Source of the DNA: an uncultured Pelagimonas sp.
GTDB lineage: Bacteria > Pseudomonadota > Alphaproteobacteria > Rhodobacterales > Rhodobacteraceae
Direction: 5' to 3'
Length of the DNA: 64,000 bases
NCBI GenBank assembly: GCA_947497905.1
Contig: CANMIH010000011.1
Span: 62,001-126,000 of the forward strand
In this document: positions 27,036 to 37,128 of the stretch, in pieces
Position numbering within the stretch: the first letter of the stretch is position 1
How the letters are laid out: the number at the start of each line of letters is the position of its first letter
Notes under the pieces: generated by a model
Seen by the model: the letters and a program-made list of their open reading frames with translations, nothing else
Told to the model about the DNA's origin: nothing
Databases searched by the model: none
Program-made: the position numbers and the translations under genes

Positions 27036-30000
27036 TTATAAAAAAAGAGCATCGACCGTAATGATGACATCTTGAAAATCATCGTCAGAATGCCCGTTGC
27101 GGATCAAGTCTTCAAAACCCAAAGTAAGTGACGTGGGGTCTTTCGCGTCAACGCCGCTGAGAACATGTTGTGCGCCATCAGGATTCCAGCTTTGGTCGTG
27201 CGAGAAAAACAGGTGTGTATTGAGAACAGTCCCTTCCGCGTTCCCAAGCTGCCTGTGCCCATCTTTTTCGACAAACAAGAACTGGTCACTGTCGAAGAAG
27301 CTGTCAGATACGATGTTAGAACCGTTCTGCGCTATGAAGAAGCCAAACTTACTATTTGGGTGGATCTCTATCGTGACTGGAGACAAAACCGTCTTGGCGT
27401 TCTGCGCCAAAACCTGAATATTTCGCATGTCTCCATTTTCAGCTATTTCATAATATCCTACGCTGTTCGCGAAAGCAGTCCCCGCATTACTCCTGAGTGA
27501 AACTTCGAATCTTGTAGAATTGGTTGAAGTCAAGAAATCTGGGGCAATAAGTCCGTTAATGTTATGTGCTTCGACTGCGATGGCTTCTTTCAGGTCGGGC
27601 AGCAGGTCTCGCAGCGCTAGTTCAATCTGTGCCTCTGACGCGCGCCATGCGACAAAACCACGGTTTTGCAGGGTCTCGTTGAATGTGATTTGTGTACTCG
27701 GCAAGTGAAGGATGAAGGTGTCAGTACCTTGCTCAACGAACAACTGCAGGTCTTTTAAGGCGATCCCTTTTACGGCAATCACGTCATCGTCACCAAAACC
27801 TTGAACTGAATCTTGGTGAAGCTGCTCAGACGTACCCGTGATACGAATGCGCCCCTGCCCAAGCTCGTAGTGATCCGCACCTAGCCCTCCGTTCAGAACA
27901 TCGTTTCCACCGCCAGATATCAGATGATCTTTTCCGATCCCGCCAAGCAAAGTTTCAACAGCCGTTGTTCCGTGCACAAATTCGAGGACGTCCTCAACAA
28001 GTATGTCAAAGTGCTGTGTGACCCGCAGCCCGGCACTGTCGATTGCATCAAGTTCAATTCGGTGGCTCTGACTGGTTTCAAAGTCCAGCAAACCAGAGTT
28101 GGCTACCCACAATTCATTTCCGCTCAGACTGAATATGCCATTGGCGTCATTGACCAGTTGGAATGTATGAACATCACCGATGTCTGGGTCGTTGACGCCA
28201 AAGGCGGCAATAAACGCCCCATATGGCGCCCGTTCTGAGACCGCACCGCCTGCAACCAGCTCGATACTGCTAGGGGCAGAATTGCGGGCGCCATTGCGCA
28301 CCACTCCAATCTGACTGTTTGTTGTTTGCGTCTCTGATCCGGTTTGCACAGTGTAGCTGAAGCTGAGCACTTCCCCGACGGACCCCGGGTCGCCAAAGGC
28401 ATTGCCGGGATCAAAGACTAGCGTGTTTCCAGAAAGACGCAGGCTGCCCTTCTCTGGTTGGGTGAAAGATATCAACACGGCCTGTCCGGAATGCGGCAGA
28501 CGATCATTGCGCAGCACATCCAGAACACTTGGTGTGCCAATTTCAGTGAGAAAATAATCGGGATTGGTGCGAAACTCTGGATCGCGATTTGCAATGATTT
28601 CAATCTCAACATCGGCAGTCTGAGACCGATTTCCGGTTGTGTCAGCGACTGAATAGCTAAATTGCGCCCGACCGACTTGATTGGCCGCTGGTGTAAAGCG
28701 AATTGTGCCACCGGGCAGGATGTGCACAAGCCCTGCTGTGGGTTGCGAGTCGATCATAACACTTGTTGGGTCAAGCAGCGCAGTGCCAGCTACATCGTTG
28801 GCCAAGACATCAAAAACTGCAGATTGCCCCTGAGCCGTTCCAAAGAGGTCATCAGCGGCGTCCGGCGCTTTGTCGCTGGCAGCAATCGTTACCGACACCG
28901 TTTCTGAGCCATCTGGCCAGGTGATACTGAACTCAAGATCTTCTGTAGTTTCCACAATTTGATCATTCACAAGCTCAAAGCTTGCGATTTGCTCGCTTTG
29001 GCCTGGAGCGAATAGCAATTTCACCGGTTCGGAGGATTTCAAATCGGCGAGTTTAGCTGTTCTAGCCACCGGTGTGACTGTCGCTTCCAGCGTAGATGAA
29101 ACATCACCCTGACGCTCGACGAGCACTCGAATGAGTGGTCGCTCTTCGCTTGGGGTCTGATCCAGACCGGTCACATCCAGTTCAACTGGCACCGCGCCAT
29201 CGTCATTTGTTAAGTCGACCTTTGCTGACGACGCCGCGATCCAGGCGGTTCCACCCGGATTTGAGAGGGTGACTGTGACAGTCTTCGTTTGTTCGGCAAC
29301 GTCATCGTCAAGAGTGTGCAAAGTGATGAGCGCTTCTGACTGGCCAGAAGCAAAATTGACTTGCCCTGCCTTTGGCCGTGCAGGATCCAGCGCCGCCCCC
29401 TGAGCCAGATAGCTGACAGACAGATCAGCTGACAAATCGCCCATCCGATAGACCCGGAACAACACGCCCGTTGATGCCGCCTGGCTTTCAACCATTTTGT
29501 CAACAACAGAGGTGATCCCAAACGCTGAGCCAAAATCCGGGGCGTTCTGTGTGTTGACGGTTTGTGTTTCATCCGTCCAGGATGGTTGCGCATAATAGGC
29601 GCTGAGCGCAAAATCGGAATTGCCTGTCAGAGCCACATCAAGAATCGCATCCGCGCGCAGAGCGTCGTTTGTGATCCCATAGCCATCTACGATTCTTGTC
29701 GCCCAGGCGATAACGTCTGGGGGCAGATCATCAATCTGTGGCAAAGCCTTGGGCAGACCCTGATCGAAGCTCCCGACGGTTTGGCCGGTTGGGTAGTCAA
29801 ATAACGTGTCACTGTTCGTAACGCGCCAGTCATCGGCAAACCCACCGTAAAGTACGGAAAAGTCGGGGTTGATCCCAAGCTCGGTCCCATCTGCGCGCTG
29901 CAGATCGTTCAGAGCATCCCCGTCGAAATTGCCCAGCAGGCCTTGCATATTTCCCGCGCGCAATTCGGAAACAGCAATATCTACATCGAGATAGCCATCA

Positions 30001-33000
30001 CGGAAATGAACGGTCAGTTCATCCCCTAGGATGCTGGAAAACCGGTAGGTTCCGTTCCCAGTGATCAAAAAACCACCCGAGAGTTCGACGACCTGATAAG
30101 GCAGGACATCTACTGCTTTGCCATCAATCAAAAGAAGATCGTCACGTTGCAAATCAATACTGATCCGGGCATTCCCGATTTGCGCCGCAAGCGCTGTCGT
30201 TTGTGTGGCAACCGAAGAGGTGCCAATTGCCGTATAGCGTGCCTGTACCTCAAAAGGGTGCGGCAAGGCATCATCGCTGGAGCGCGCCAGAACAAATTCA
30301 CCAGTCATTCGGAAATCGTAAGTCGCCCCATCAAGGGTTGCGATACGGGGATCCCCCCAGATAGTCGGCTCGGACTTGGCGTAAAAAAGCAGGCTCATGC
30401 GCAGGTCAAACAGTGCTTCAAACCGTGGATTCACGAAATGGCCATAGTAATGATCAAAGACGTTCTGATAGTCTTCGTCGCTAAGATCTTTAAAGGCCAA
30501 TCCTGGAAAAAACGCCCGGATAGGGATATCCGTATTCCCCAGCGTCAAAGGGATAATGTCCCTATCCGTGTCATCATCGAGAATGTCAGTTGTTGCAAAC
30601 CCGTTTTCGATCCCCACATGGCTACCACTTTCAGTGGTGGCGCTGACGATGTTCATGATGGCCGTTACCGTTGGCTCGGCAACGTTGTCGGAAATCGTTG
30701 CAAAGCTTTCGATGTGGTCGGTAACTGATACGCTGCCAGAGGCATCATCCGCATCGAAATAGAATGTCCCGGACATGGCCATTTCGTCAGTATCAAACAC
30801 CGACAGCTGGAAATCACGGGTCACTTCGCGAAAGCTCACCTCATGATTGCGCTCAAAGAGAACTGGTCCGACATTTGCCGCGGCGATGTCCATAGTTTCG
30901 GGCAAAAGAGCAAAATCTTCCTTGATACTGGGAAGATCAGTTTCCGGGTCCAGCCCCAAAGCTTCGAACAAAGCGCCAAACTTGGCCTCGGCTTCCACTT
31001 TGAGCAACGTCCAGCTAGACACGATTGTTGGCTCAATCGAATAGGTCAGATTGAGATTGCCACTTTGGCGGATACGCACTTTCCCATTCAGTGTTTCCAC
31101 ACCGTCATTGGCCACAAATGTAAAATCTGACTGACCTTCGGTGCTAACCAGCGGCTGAAATCCCAGATCCGCCGCAGAGGTCGCGATAGCCCCGTCAATT
31201 TCAATCAGATATTCCGGGATGCTTTCGGTTACATCAAAGGTGCCAGACACTTTAAGCCCAAGGCCAATATCAAGCGTCCAGTCCAGAGTCGTGACCTTCA
31301 ATGAGGCCTCGCCTAGCGGACTCGTATCCAGATCTTTGATTTCTTCAGAGCCGTCTTTGTTGCGCTTGCGGATCTGATTAACCAGATCATCCAGCGTGAA
31401 CTCCTTGTTCAGCTCTGACAGCGCATTGACATACGGGATCCATTCTAGTGCCGATGTCTGCAACGTCAGGATCTTGTCAACATCCTCTGCCTTGGCAACA
31501 AGCGGGGCAGCGCCACGTACAACGTCGTCTTCTGGCGGAGTGAGCACGAGGCTGATGTCAGGCACATTGCTGATGTCAGCGCCAAGACGATCAGCGATGC
31601 TTTGGACTGTGACGCTTGCGCCGTCTTTTTTTAGGGTTGCCAGGGAAACTTCGTGGCTAATGCCATCAGGCTGTAACAAAAACGGGGCGAACTGGGCGGC
31701 AAAAGGCTCATTGTTAGGAAGCGAAATGCGAAAATCGGCGATACCAGTCGGTCCAAGAACCTCAAGAAACGCGACCACATCCATGCTTTCGAAAGAGAAC
31801 CCGCCCAGATCAAGTGTAGTGGCCTCTCCTCCTGTTTTGACCACTTCGATATCAAAGGGATCGCCAGACTGAACCACCAAAGGTGTGATCAATTCGGCAT
31901 CATAGTGATGGGCAACCTGGGCAGTGCCTGCACTTGCTTTGTCAAAATCGAGATAGGTTCCAAATTCCAGATCGGCCCGCAGATCTGCGGTGAATGGGCC
32001 GGCTTCGATAATGCTGGTTGTGTCCAACTCGATAACGGCCAGTTCATACCCATGTTCCAGCCCGTCAAAAATTTCGGTCCCCACATCGTTTTCACCTGCT
32101 GGGATGTCCGCTGCGCTGGCAAAGACCTTGTGGAAATAGGCCTTAAACGCTTCGTGGCGATCGCTATCTTGTAGGGTGTTGCTGGCAACAAATGTCGTGG
32201 CTTCATCATATTCCTGAAGCCCACCGAAGGTATAGAATGGATCTATGTCACGCGCATATAGTCTGTCGCTTTGCGTGTAGTATTCAAGAAAATGAAATTT
32301 ATCATCAGGGTCGCTCCATTCGTAAAACAGCGGGACACGCACCGCTGGGCCTGTCTGCTCTTCCAGCACCCAATCCACCCGAATCCGTTCGGACAGATCA
32401 CCGCTACGATGAAAGTCAAAGACGACGTCTCGACCTTCCGTCTGCACCACATGCCGCGCATCTACAGTCACAATGGCAGCGTCGTCATCGAGAATTTCAC
32501 CCTGTGCAGTAAGGCGACCCAACACAGGCACATCGCCACCCGAGGCGGTGCGCGCGTCGCTCACCAGAAAGGTGAATCCTTCATCACGCTCGCCAATGCT
32601 ATCCCCAGCAAAATCAAAGGTCACATCAACCGAATGCTGCCCCGCGGGCACAATTGCAGTACCGGAAAGGGCGGTGCCCGGGGCGAAATCATCCGGCGTG
32701 GCGCTATGCCCATTCGAGCCGACCAGAACAATCCGCCAGTCAATCAGAACATCCTGATCGGCGATTTTGGCACCACCACCTGCATCAAGCGCACCCAGCT
32801 CAAGCGTGAAACTGGCTGAATTGCCCGTCCCGGTTCCTTCGGCCTGTGCCACATCAAACGTTGTAATGCGCACGCCAAATGCGTCGTCGTTGCGCAGCGT
32901 GACGATACCGGTGTCATCCGCAATGCTGATATCCTGACCCATGCTTTCAAGGTTTGAGAGCCGAATGGTCGCGCTTTCATCCGGTTCAATCTGAATGTCG

Positions 33001-36000
33001 CCCTGAACAGCCAGAGTGATTGCTTTGCGTGTTTCCCCAGCGTCGAAAGTGACCGTCCCGCTTGTGGCCTGGCCAGGTGCAAAGTCATTTGCATCCGCCC
33101 CCCCATCAAAGATCAGATCATATTGCAGCGAAACTTCAGTTTCGGCGGGTCGGGAGAGAGACAGGTCGACATCCACCAATCGGATGCCGTTGGCACCGGT
33201 AAGATTGCCCTCCAGAACAGATGTGTCGGCAATACGAACCTCGGCGCTGTCGTCGTTGAGGATCTGCATCTGCGCGGTGCTACTGGCTAGCGCTATTGTA
33301 ACGCCTTCAGCAATTGCACGGGTGATTGTCATGGTCAGGGCTTCGTCCAGTTCGACCCGCGTGTCCCCCTTGATCGAAACAGGTATCTCTGCTTCACGCG
33401 CACCGGCCGGAATGATGATCTGCCCACTCAAGCTCTGGCCTGGGGCCAGATCACTGATATCAATTTGTCCTGCAATGTTCCAATCCACCGTGACGGGCAC
33501 GGCCTGGGCCTGATCCAGTACCACGCGGAAACTGTGGTTTGTCTGAGAAACATCGCCCTCTATCGCGTCTTCTGGTGCAAACAGGCTGACAATTGCTGCC
33601 GATGTGCCGCCGCCGCCAGCCGCTCCGTCATCATTTTCAATCTGTACGGACGCGGGTTGAATGACACGTGTCGCAACCTGCATGCCCGAAGAGCTGACTG
33701 AAAAGACCGGTTTCAGCTCTTCATCGGCCTCCACCAGTTGGTCGCCCGAAATATAGACAGGTACAAAGGCTGTCAGTTCGCCTGCTGGAATCGTCAGAGT
33801 TCCAGTCGTCGCATTGCGTATGTCCTCCGCATCAACGCGATCCGGCGATGTCGCCCCGGCCAAAAGATCATAGCTGATCTGTAAATCAACCGTGGCCGCC
33901 TGCGACAGGGTGATCGAATAGCCAACCTTCTGCAGATCTGCCAGAGGTGTGCCATCCGGAAAATGTCCTTCTGAAACAGATCCGCTGGCGGCAATGGTCA
34001 CTATGATCTCGGGCTCTTGGCTGTTTCCCCCGCCCGGGTTGCTATCAGCATCACGGATCACCAACGGGGCAATTGAGATATCTCCCAAATTGACCAGTGC
34101 AGGATCAGACGCTGACAGGCGAATATGCGGGTTCAGGACTTCGTCCCCTTCAGACAGCCCATCGCCCGCAAGGAAATACAGCGGCAGTTGAGCGGATGTT
34201 TGACCTGCAACAATTGTGACCTGCCCGCGCAAATCCTCTGGCACCGCAGGTGTTCCATTGGTTCTGGAAAGAAAGTCATCGGCGGAAAGCGTCGTGCCGT
34301 CGCCCCCCAAAAGATCATAATCCACAACAATATCGGTCAGCGCGGGTTCTGACAGCTCAATTGTATATTGCAGAAAGGTCGTGCGCTCTTCTGCAAGGCT
34401 GGGTTCATCATATTCAGGCGCTTCCTGAAAATTCCATGGATCCAGGAACCGCCCAGTGGCAGTGATCAGAGGCAAAGGCGCGTCAAATCCTTGCAACTGC
34501 ACCAGTTGTTCTTTGTGGGATATCCCGGTGCTGTCAGAGACGCTCCATTCCAGAATGATTTCACTTTGATCGGTCATTGCGCCAGCATGGCTGTAGCTGA
34601 TCATCCGCAAAGCCGAAGCAACATGCGCGTGGCTGGGCGCAGTGTCGATGTTGGTAAAATTGATTGTGATCTGTCCCGGAGTTGTCACAACCTCAGCGAT
34701 CTTGTCGCGTGTATTGCCAATCGGACGAAGGACGCTGCCATTTTCTGCAACTGACAGTGTTCCGAATGCGATACCCCGCACCGAAAAAGTATCCAGCGGA
34801 TCAGCACCGCCTTTGCGTTGAACCGTTATACTGATGCCGCTATAATCCTCCAAAGCGGCGCTTTCGGCGTCCAAAACGCTTACGTGTTTCAACAAGTTGA
34901 CAGCTTTCGCGCCCCTGATGAAGCTGGCGACCTCATCAAAGCGGCTAGACAGGGCAATGTCACCTTGCTGGATGCCGCTGCTATCAATACCTGCGCTGAA
35001 ATGGCCCTGGGTGTGGCCAATTCGGGATACAAGCGTGGACTGACCTTTTTGTGCGTTGTTTAGCGCCGTAAAAGACCAAAAAGAGCCTTCCGCTGCATCT
35101 GCAACCCCTCCGTGCCAATTCCAGCCGCGACTGGAAATTAACTGTGTGCTAGCCCCAAACCCAGCGCTGCTGGTTCCCTCAATGGCGGTAACCTCCACCA
35201 TCAGCTCAGTCAGCCCGTCACCATCTAAATCGCCAACAGCTTGCAGATTTCCGATGATGTTTCTGTTGTAGGTGCCCGAACCAAATGCGCCCAGATAGGG
35301 CACTTGATATCCGGCGATCTGAGAAAACTGTAGAAAATCGGATCCTGAATAAAAGGTGATTTGTCCAATAGGTGCGTTGGCAGCATTGAACGAGGCCAGG
35401 CCAGGCGTGAAAACGGCAAAGTCCGAAACACCGTCATTGGTCACATCACCCAGATCGACGATCTCAGTACCAAATTCAACATTCAGGCGGTCAAACAGGT
35501 CTGTGGTCGGCGTGATCTTGGCCAGCTGGTCTCCAGTATGACCGGAAAAAACATAGACCGCGCCCTCTGCCTCCAGCGGATTGGCCACAGCAAAGTCATT
35601 GGTTCCATCGCCGTTCAGATCACCTAACCGGGAAATCACATCGCCAAAACCACCAAACCGATCTTCTGCGCCAGTCACCTCATACAGCATCTCCCCGGTG
35701 CGTCCGCTGAACACCACAACGCTTTGCCGGTCCTGACCAAAACCAGGCGAGGCAATTGCCTGACTGGCAGCGATATCATCCACCCCGTCACCATTGACAT
35801 CCCCCAAGACCGTCAGAGTTTCACCCAAACGCCCCTGATTCACTGTACCCCGCGCAAAGAGCGAGCTGCGTTCTTCCGGGGCCGTTGGCGTATTCGGATC
35901 GACGCCTTTCAGCAAATAAATCGCGCCAGAATTGAGCAACCCACTGCCGTCATAATCAGGCAAGCTGGTAAGAATATCTGGAATGCCGTCACCGGTCAGA

Positions 36001-36362
36001 TCGCCGGTCATCATGACCGCGTCGTCTACTAGCCAAATACTCGCGGTATCAAATTCTTGCCTTGTACCGTTTTGAGCGGGAATGTTCCAACCGGAGAACC
36101 GATCCAAGATCGTGCCATCGACACCGGACAGCACATATTTCGCTCCGTAAGTTAGGTGCTCATGTTTTGGTTCGTCACCCGGAGCACTAAGCAACAGATC
36201 AAACACACCGTCATCGTTATAGTCGAGACCTGGAAGAATCCGGCTGCCCAACTCGGGGCTTGCAAAAAAAGTCCTTCCTGTTGTCCCTTCAAATTCAATT
36301 AGTTGTGGGTAATAAGAATAGACAGTTGAAAAATTGACACCACTAAAAATTGGTTTGGTCAT
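27036..36362 (-). CDS. Giant secreted repeat protein: FG-GAP, Calx-beta, VWD, cadherin-like, RTX, DUF4114
   Basis: 3108 residues from ATG 36362 (GAAGAG upstream). Rough order: residues 20-390, FG-GAP/integrin-like propeller with Ca-loops (GDLTGDGIPD, GDVNGDGVDD, GDLNGDGTND); 620-1300, several Calx-beta repeats; 1370-1950, unassigned; 2000-2200, VWF type D domain (WGDPRIATLDGATYDF, LLGNFDGDALNDL); 2240-2450, more Calx-beta-like units; 2450-2680, Ig-like repeats (DVLANDVAG, DVLRNDRLP); 2700-2790, cadherin-like; about 2800, two RTX nonapeptides (GGIGKDHLISGGGNDVL); C terminus, DUF4114 (GFEDLIRNG). No N-terminal signal peptide, consistent with type I secretion, but no T1SS genes are in the window. 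Likely a Ca-dependent surface adhesin or matrix protein. No protease motif was seen. Confidence 0.9.
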   Translation of the reverse strand: MTKPIFSGVNFSTVYSYYPQLIEFEGTTGRTFFASPELGSRILPGLDYNDDGVFDLLLSAPGDEPKHEHLTYGAKYVLSGVDGTILDRFSGWNIPAQNGTRQEFDTASIWLVDDAVMMTGDLTGDGIPDILTSLPDYDGSGLLNSGAIYLLKGVDPNTPTAPEERSSLFARGTVNQGRLGETLTVLGDVNGDGVDDIAASQAIASPGFGQDRQSVVVFSGRTGEMLYEVTGAEDRFGGFGDVISRLGDLNGDGTNDFAVANPLEAEGAVYVFSGHTGDQLAKITPTTDLFDRLNVEFGTEIVDLGDVTNDGVSDFAVFTPGLASFNAANAPIGQITFYSGSDFLQFSQIAGYQVPYLGAFGSGTYNRNIIGNLQAVGDLDGDGLTELMVEVTAIEGTSSAGFGASTQLISSRGWNWHGGVADAAEGSFWSFTALNNAQKGQSTLVSRIGHTQGHFSAGIDSSGIQQGDIALSSRFDEVASFIRGAKAVNLLKHVSVLDAESAALEDYSGISITVQRKGGADPLDTFSVRGIAFGTLSVAENGSVLRPIGNTRDKIAEVVTTPGQITINFTNIDTAPSHAHVASALRMISYSHAGAMTDQSEIILEWSVSDSTGISHKEQLVQLQGFDAPLPLITATGRFLDPWNFQEAPEYDEPSLAEERTTFLQYTIELSEPALTDIVVDYDLLGGDGTTLSADDFLSRTNGTPAVPEDLRGQVTIVAGQTSAQLPLYFLAGDGLSEGDEVLNPHIRLSASDPALVNLGDISIAPLVIRDADSNPGGGNSQEPEIIVTIAASGSVSEGHFPDGTPLADLQKVGYSITLSQAATVDLQISYDLLAGATSPDRVDAEDIRNATTGTLTIPAGELTAFVPVYISGDQLVEADEELKPVFSVSSSGMQVATRVIQPASVQIENDDGAAGGGGTSAAIVSLFAPEDAIEGDVSQTNHSFRVVLDQAQAVPVTVDWNIAGQIDISDLAPGQSLSGQIIIPAGAREAEIPVSIKGDTRVELDEALTMTITRAIAEGVTIALASSTAQMQILNDDSAEVRIADTSVLEGNLTGANGIRLVDVDLSLSRPAETEVSLQYDLIFDGGADANDFAPGQATSGTVTFDAGETRKAITLAVQGDIQIEPDESATIRLSNLESMGQDISIADDTGIVTLRNDDAFGVRITTFDVAQAEGTGTGNSASFTLELGALDAGGGAKIADQDVLIDWRIVLVGSNGHSATPDDFAPGTALSGTAIVPAGQHSVDVTFDFAGDSIGERDEGFTFLVSDARTASGGDVPVLGRLTAQGEILDDDAAIVTVDARHVVQTEGRDVVFDFHRSGDLSERIRVDWVLEEQTGPAVRVPLFYEWSDPDDKFHFLEYYTQSDRLYARDIDPFYTFGGLQEYDEATTFVASNTLQDSDRHEAFKAYFHKVFASAADIPAGENDVGTEIFDGLEHGYELAVIELDTTSIIEAGPFTADLRADLEFGTYLDFDKASAGTAQVAHHYDAELITPLVVQSGDPFDIEVVKTGGEATTLDLGGFSFESMDVVAFLEVLGPTGIADFRISLPNNEPFAAQFAPFLLQPDGISHEVSLATLKKDGASVTVQSIADRLGADISNVPDISLVLTPPEDDVVRGAAPLVAKAEDVDKILTLQTSALEWIPYVNALSELNKEFTLDDLVNQIRKRNKDGSEEIKDLDTSPLGEASLKVTTLDWTLDIGLGLKVSGTFDVTESIPEYLIEIDGAIATSAADLGFQPLVSTEGQSDFTFVANDGVETLNGKVRIRQSGNLNLTYSIEPTIVSSWTLLKVEAEAKFGALFEALGLDPETDLPSIKEDFALLPETMDIAAANVGPVLFERNHEVSFREVTRDFQLSVFDTDEMAMSGTFYFDADDASGSVSVTDHIESFATISDNVAEPTVTAIMNIVSATTESGSHVGIENGFATTDILDDDTDRDIIPLTLGNTDIPIRAFFPGLAFKDLSDEDYQNVFDHYYGHFVNPRFEALFDLRMSLLFYAKSEPTIWGDPRIATLDGATYDFRMTGEFVLARSSDDALPHPFEVQARYTAIGTSSVATQTTALAAQIGNARISIDLQRDDLLLIDGKAVDVLPYQVVELSGGFLITGNGTYRFSSILGDELTVHFRDGYLDVDIAVSELRAGNMQGLLGNFDGDALNDLQRADGTELGINPDFSVLYGGFADDWRVTNSDTLFDYPTGQTVGSFDQGLPKALPQIDDLPPDVIAWATRIVDGYGITNDALRADAILDVALTGNSDFALSAYYAQPSWTDETQTVNTQNAPDFGSAFGITSVVDKMVESQAASTGVLFRVYRMGDLSADLSVSYLAQGAALDPARPKAGQVNFASGQSEALITLHTLDDDVAEQTKTVTVTLSNPGGTAWIAASSAKVDLTNDDGAVPVELDVTGLDQTPSEERPLIRVLVERQGDVSSTLEATVTPVARTAKLADLKSSEPVKLLFAPGQSEQIASFELVNDQIVETTEDLEFSITWPDGSETVSVTIAASDKAPDAADDLFGTAQGQSAVFDVLANDVAGTALLDPTSVMIDSQPTAGLVHILPGGTIRFTPAANQVGRAQFSYSVADTTGNRSQTADVEIEIIANRDPEFRTNPDYFLTEIGTPSVLDVLRNDRLPHSGQAVLISFTQPEKGSLRLSGNTLVFDPGNAFGDPGSVGEVLSFSYTVQTGSETQTTNSQIGVVRNGARNSAPSSIELVAGGAVSERAPYGAFIAAFGVNDPDIGDVHTFQLVNDANGIFSLSGNELWVANSGLLDFETSQSHRIELDAIDSAGLRVTQHFDILVEDVLEFVHGTTAVETLLGGIGKDHLISGGGNDVLNGGLGADHYELGQGRIRITGTSEQLHQDSVQGFGDDDVIAVKGIALKDLQLFVEQGTDTFILHLPSTQITFNETLQNRGFVAWRASEAQIELALRDLLPDLKEAIAVEAHNINGLIAPDFLTSTNSTRFEVSLRSNAGTAFANSVGYYEIAENGDMRNIQVLAQNAKTVLSPVTIEIHPNSKFGFFIAQNGSNIVSDSFFDSDQFLFVEKDGHRQLGNAEGTVLNTHLFFSHDQSWNPDGAQHVLSGVDAKDPTSLTLGFEDLIRNGHSDDDFQDVIITVDALFL

Positions 36363-37128
36363 GCTAAGCTCTTCGAATTGAAACCGGCAAACCCAAAGCA
36401 CAAATTAAACGCCCAATAACGAAATGAGCCCCCCAGTTTCAAGGGATCCCATGATGGCTAACGTATGAGCTGGGTCCACACCCGTCCTCGATACCGGCTC
36501 GAGCTCTAAGTATTCAATCTATGAACTTTCATAAGTTAAAGGGAGGAATACGCTCATCAACAAAGCTTGGAAGATCTAAATTTCCACCGTCAAGCAGGGT
36601 AACCATTTGAACCTAAACCACGCCAAACCAAAAACTATTAGACTTGACCGAGGGCATCGCCGCCAAACTGAAGCTGATCAATCTGAGATTCATCGACATC
36701 ACTTCTATCAGGCTATGGATGCGCAATTTTTGAACGAAACTTAATTGAACAGGGCTTGTACCGCTTGCACCAGTACCATTGCGGAAATGATGGTTCACTT
36801 GAAGGGAAGCACTTTCCTACACGATCCTACCGAGCCGAAAAGCATCGTTGCGCCAACGCCTATCAGAAGGTACACACGCAGTTACACAAACGGTCGCACA
36901 AATTCACCTCCGGCTGACTGAAAATCTCGTTTTCTCGCATAAAATCAAGGCACTAGATGGAAAGGACAAACTGCCTCCGATCCCTACCGCCGGAGCCATA
37001 CTCACCTAAGCTGTTGATATGGTAGACATAAACCGCTCCGGCGGGGTGTGTCATACGAGACTGTCATACATATGACAGTCGGCTAGCGTTTTCCGTCACC
37101 TTCGGCGCTCCTACTCAGGAGGCCATCT
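36363..37128. other. Intergenic region, left edge of the integrase island
   Basis: 766 nt between the giant gene (promoter at its left part) and the recombinase. Short open frames here have no family likeness. The region holds the inverted repeat at 37059-37080. An attachment site would be expected here, but no duplicated core or tRNA end could be recognised by eye. Confidence 0.5.
37059..37080. promoter_or_regulatory. Inverted repeat upstream of the recombinase gene
   Basis: GACTGTCATA-CA-TATGACAGTC: two perfect 10-bp arms with a 2-nt spacer, 48 nt before the recombinase ATG. Another TGTCATA lies 8 nt further upstream. Could be an operator over the integrase promoter or a recombinase arm site. 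Confidence 0.55.

Noticed and set aside
36940-37010. Sequence ending CCGCCGGAGCCA resembling a tRNA 3' end as an integration site
   Set aside because: No T-loop (GTTCGAATC-like) or matching acceptor strand is present, so no tRNA or tRNA fragment can be claimed.
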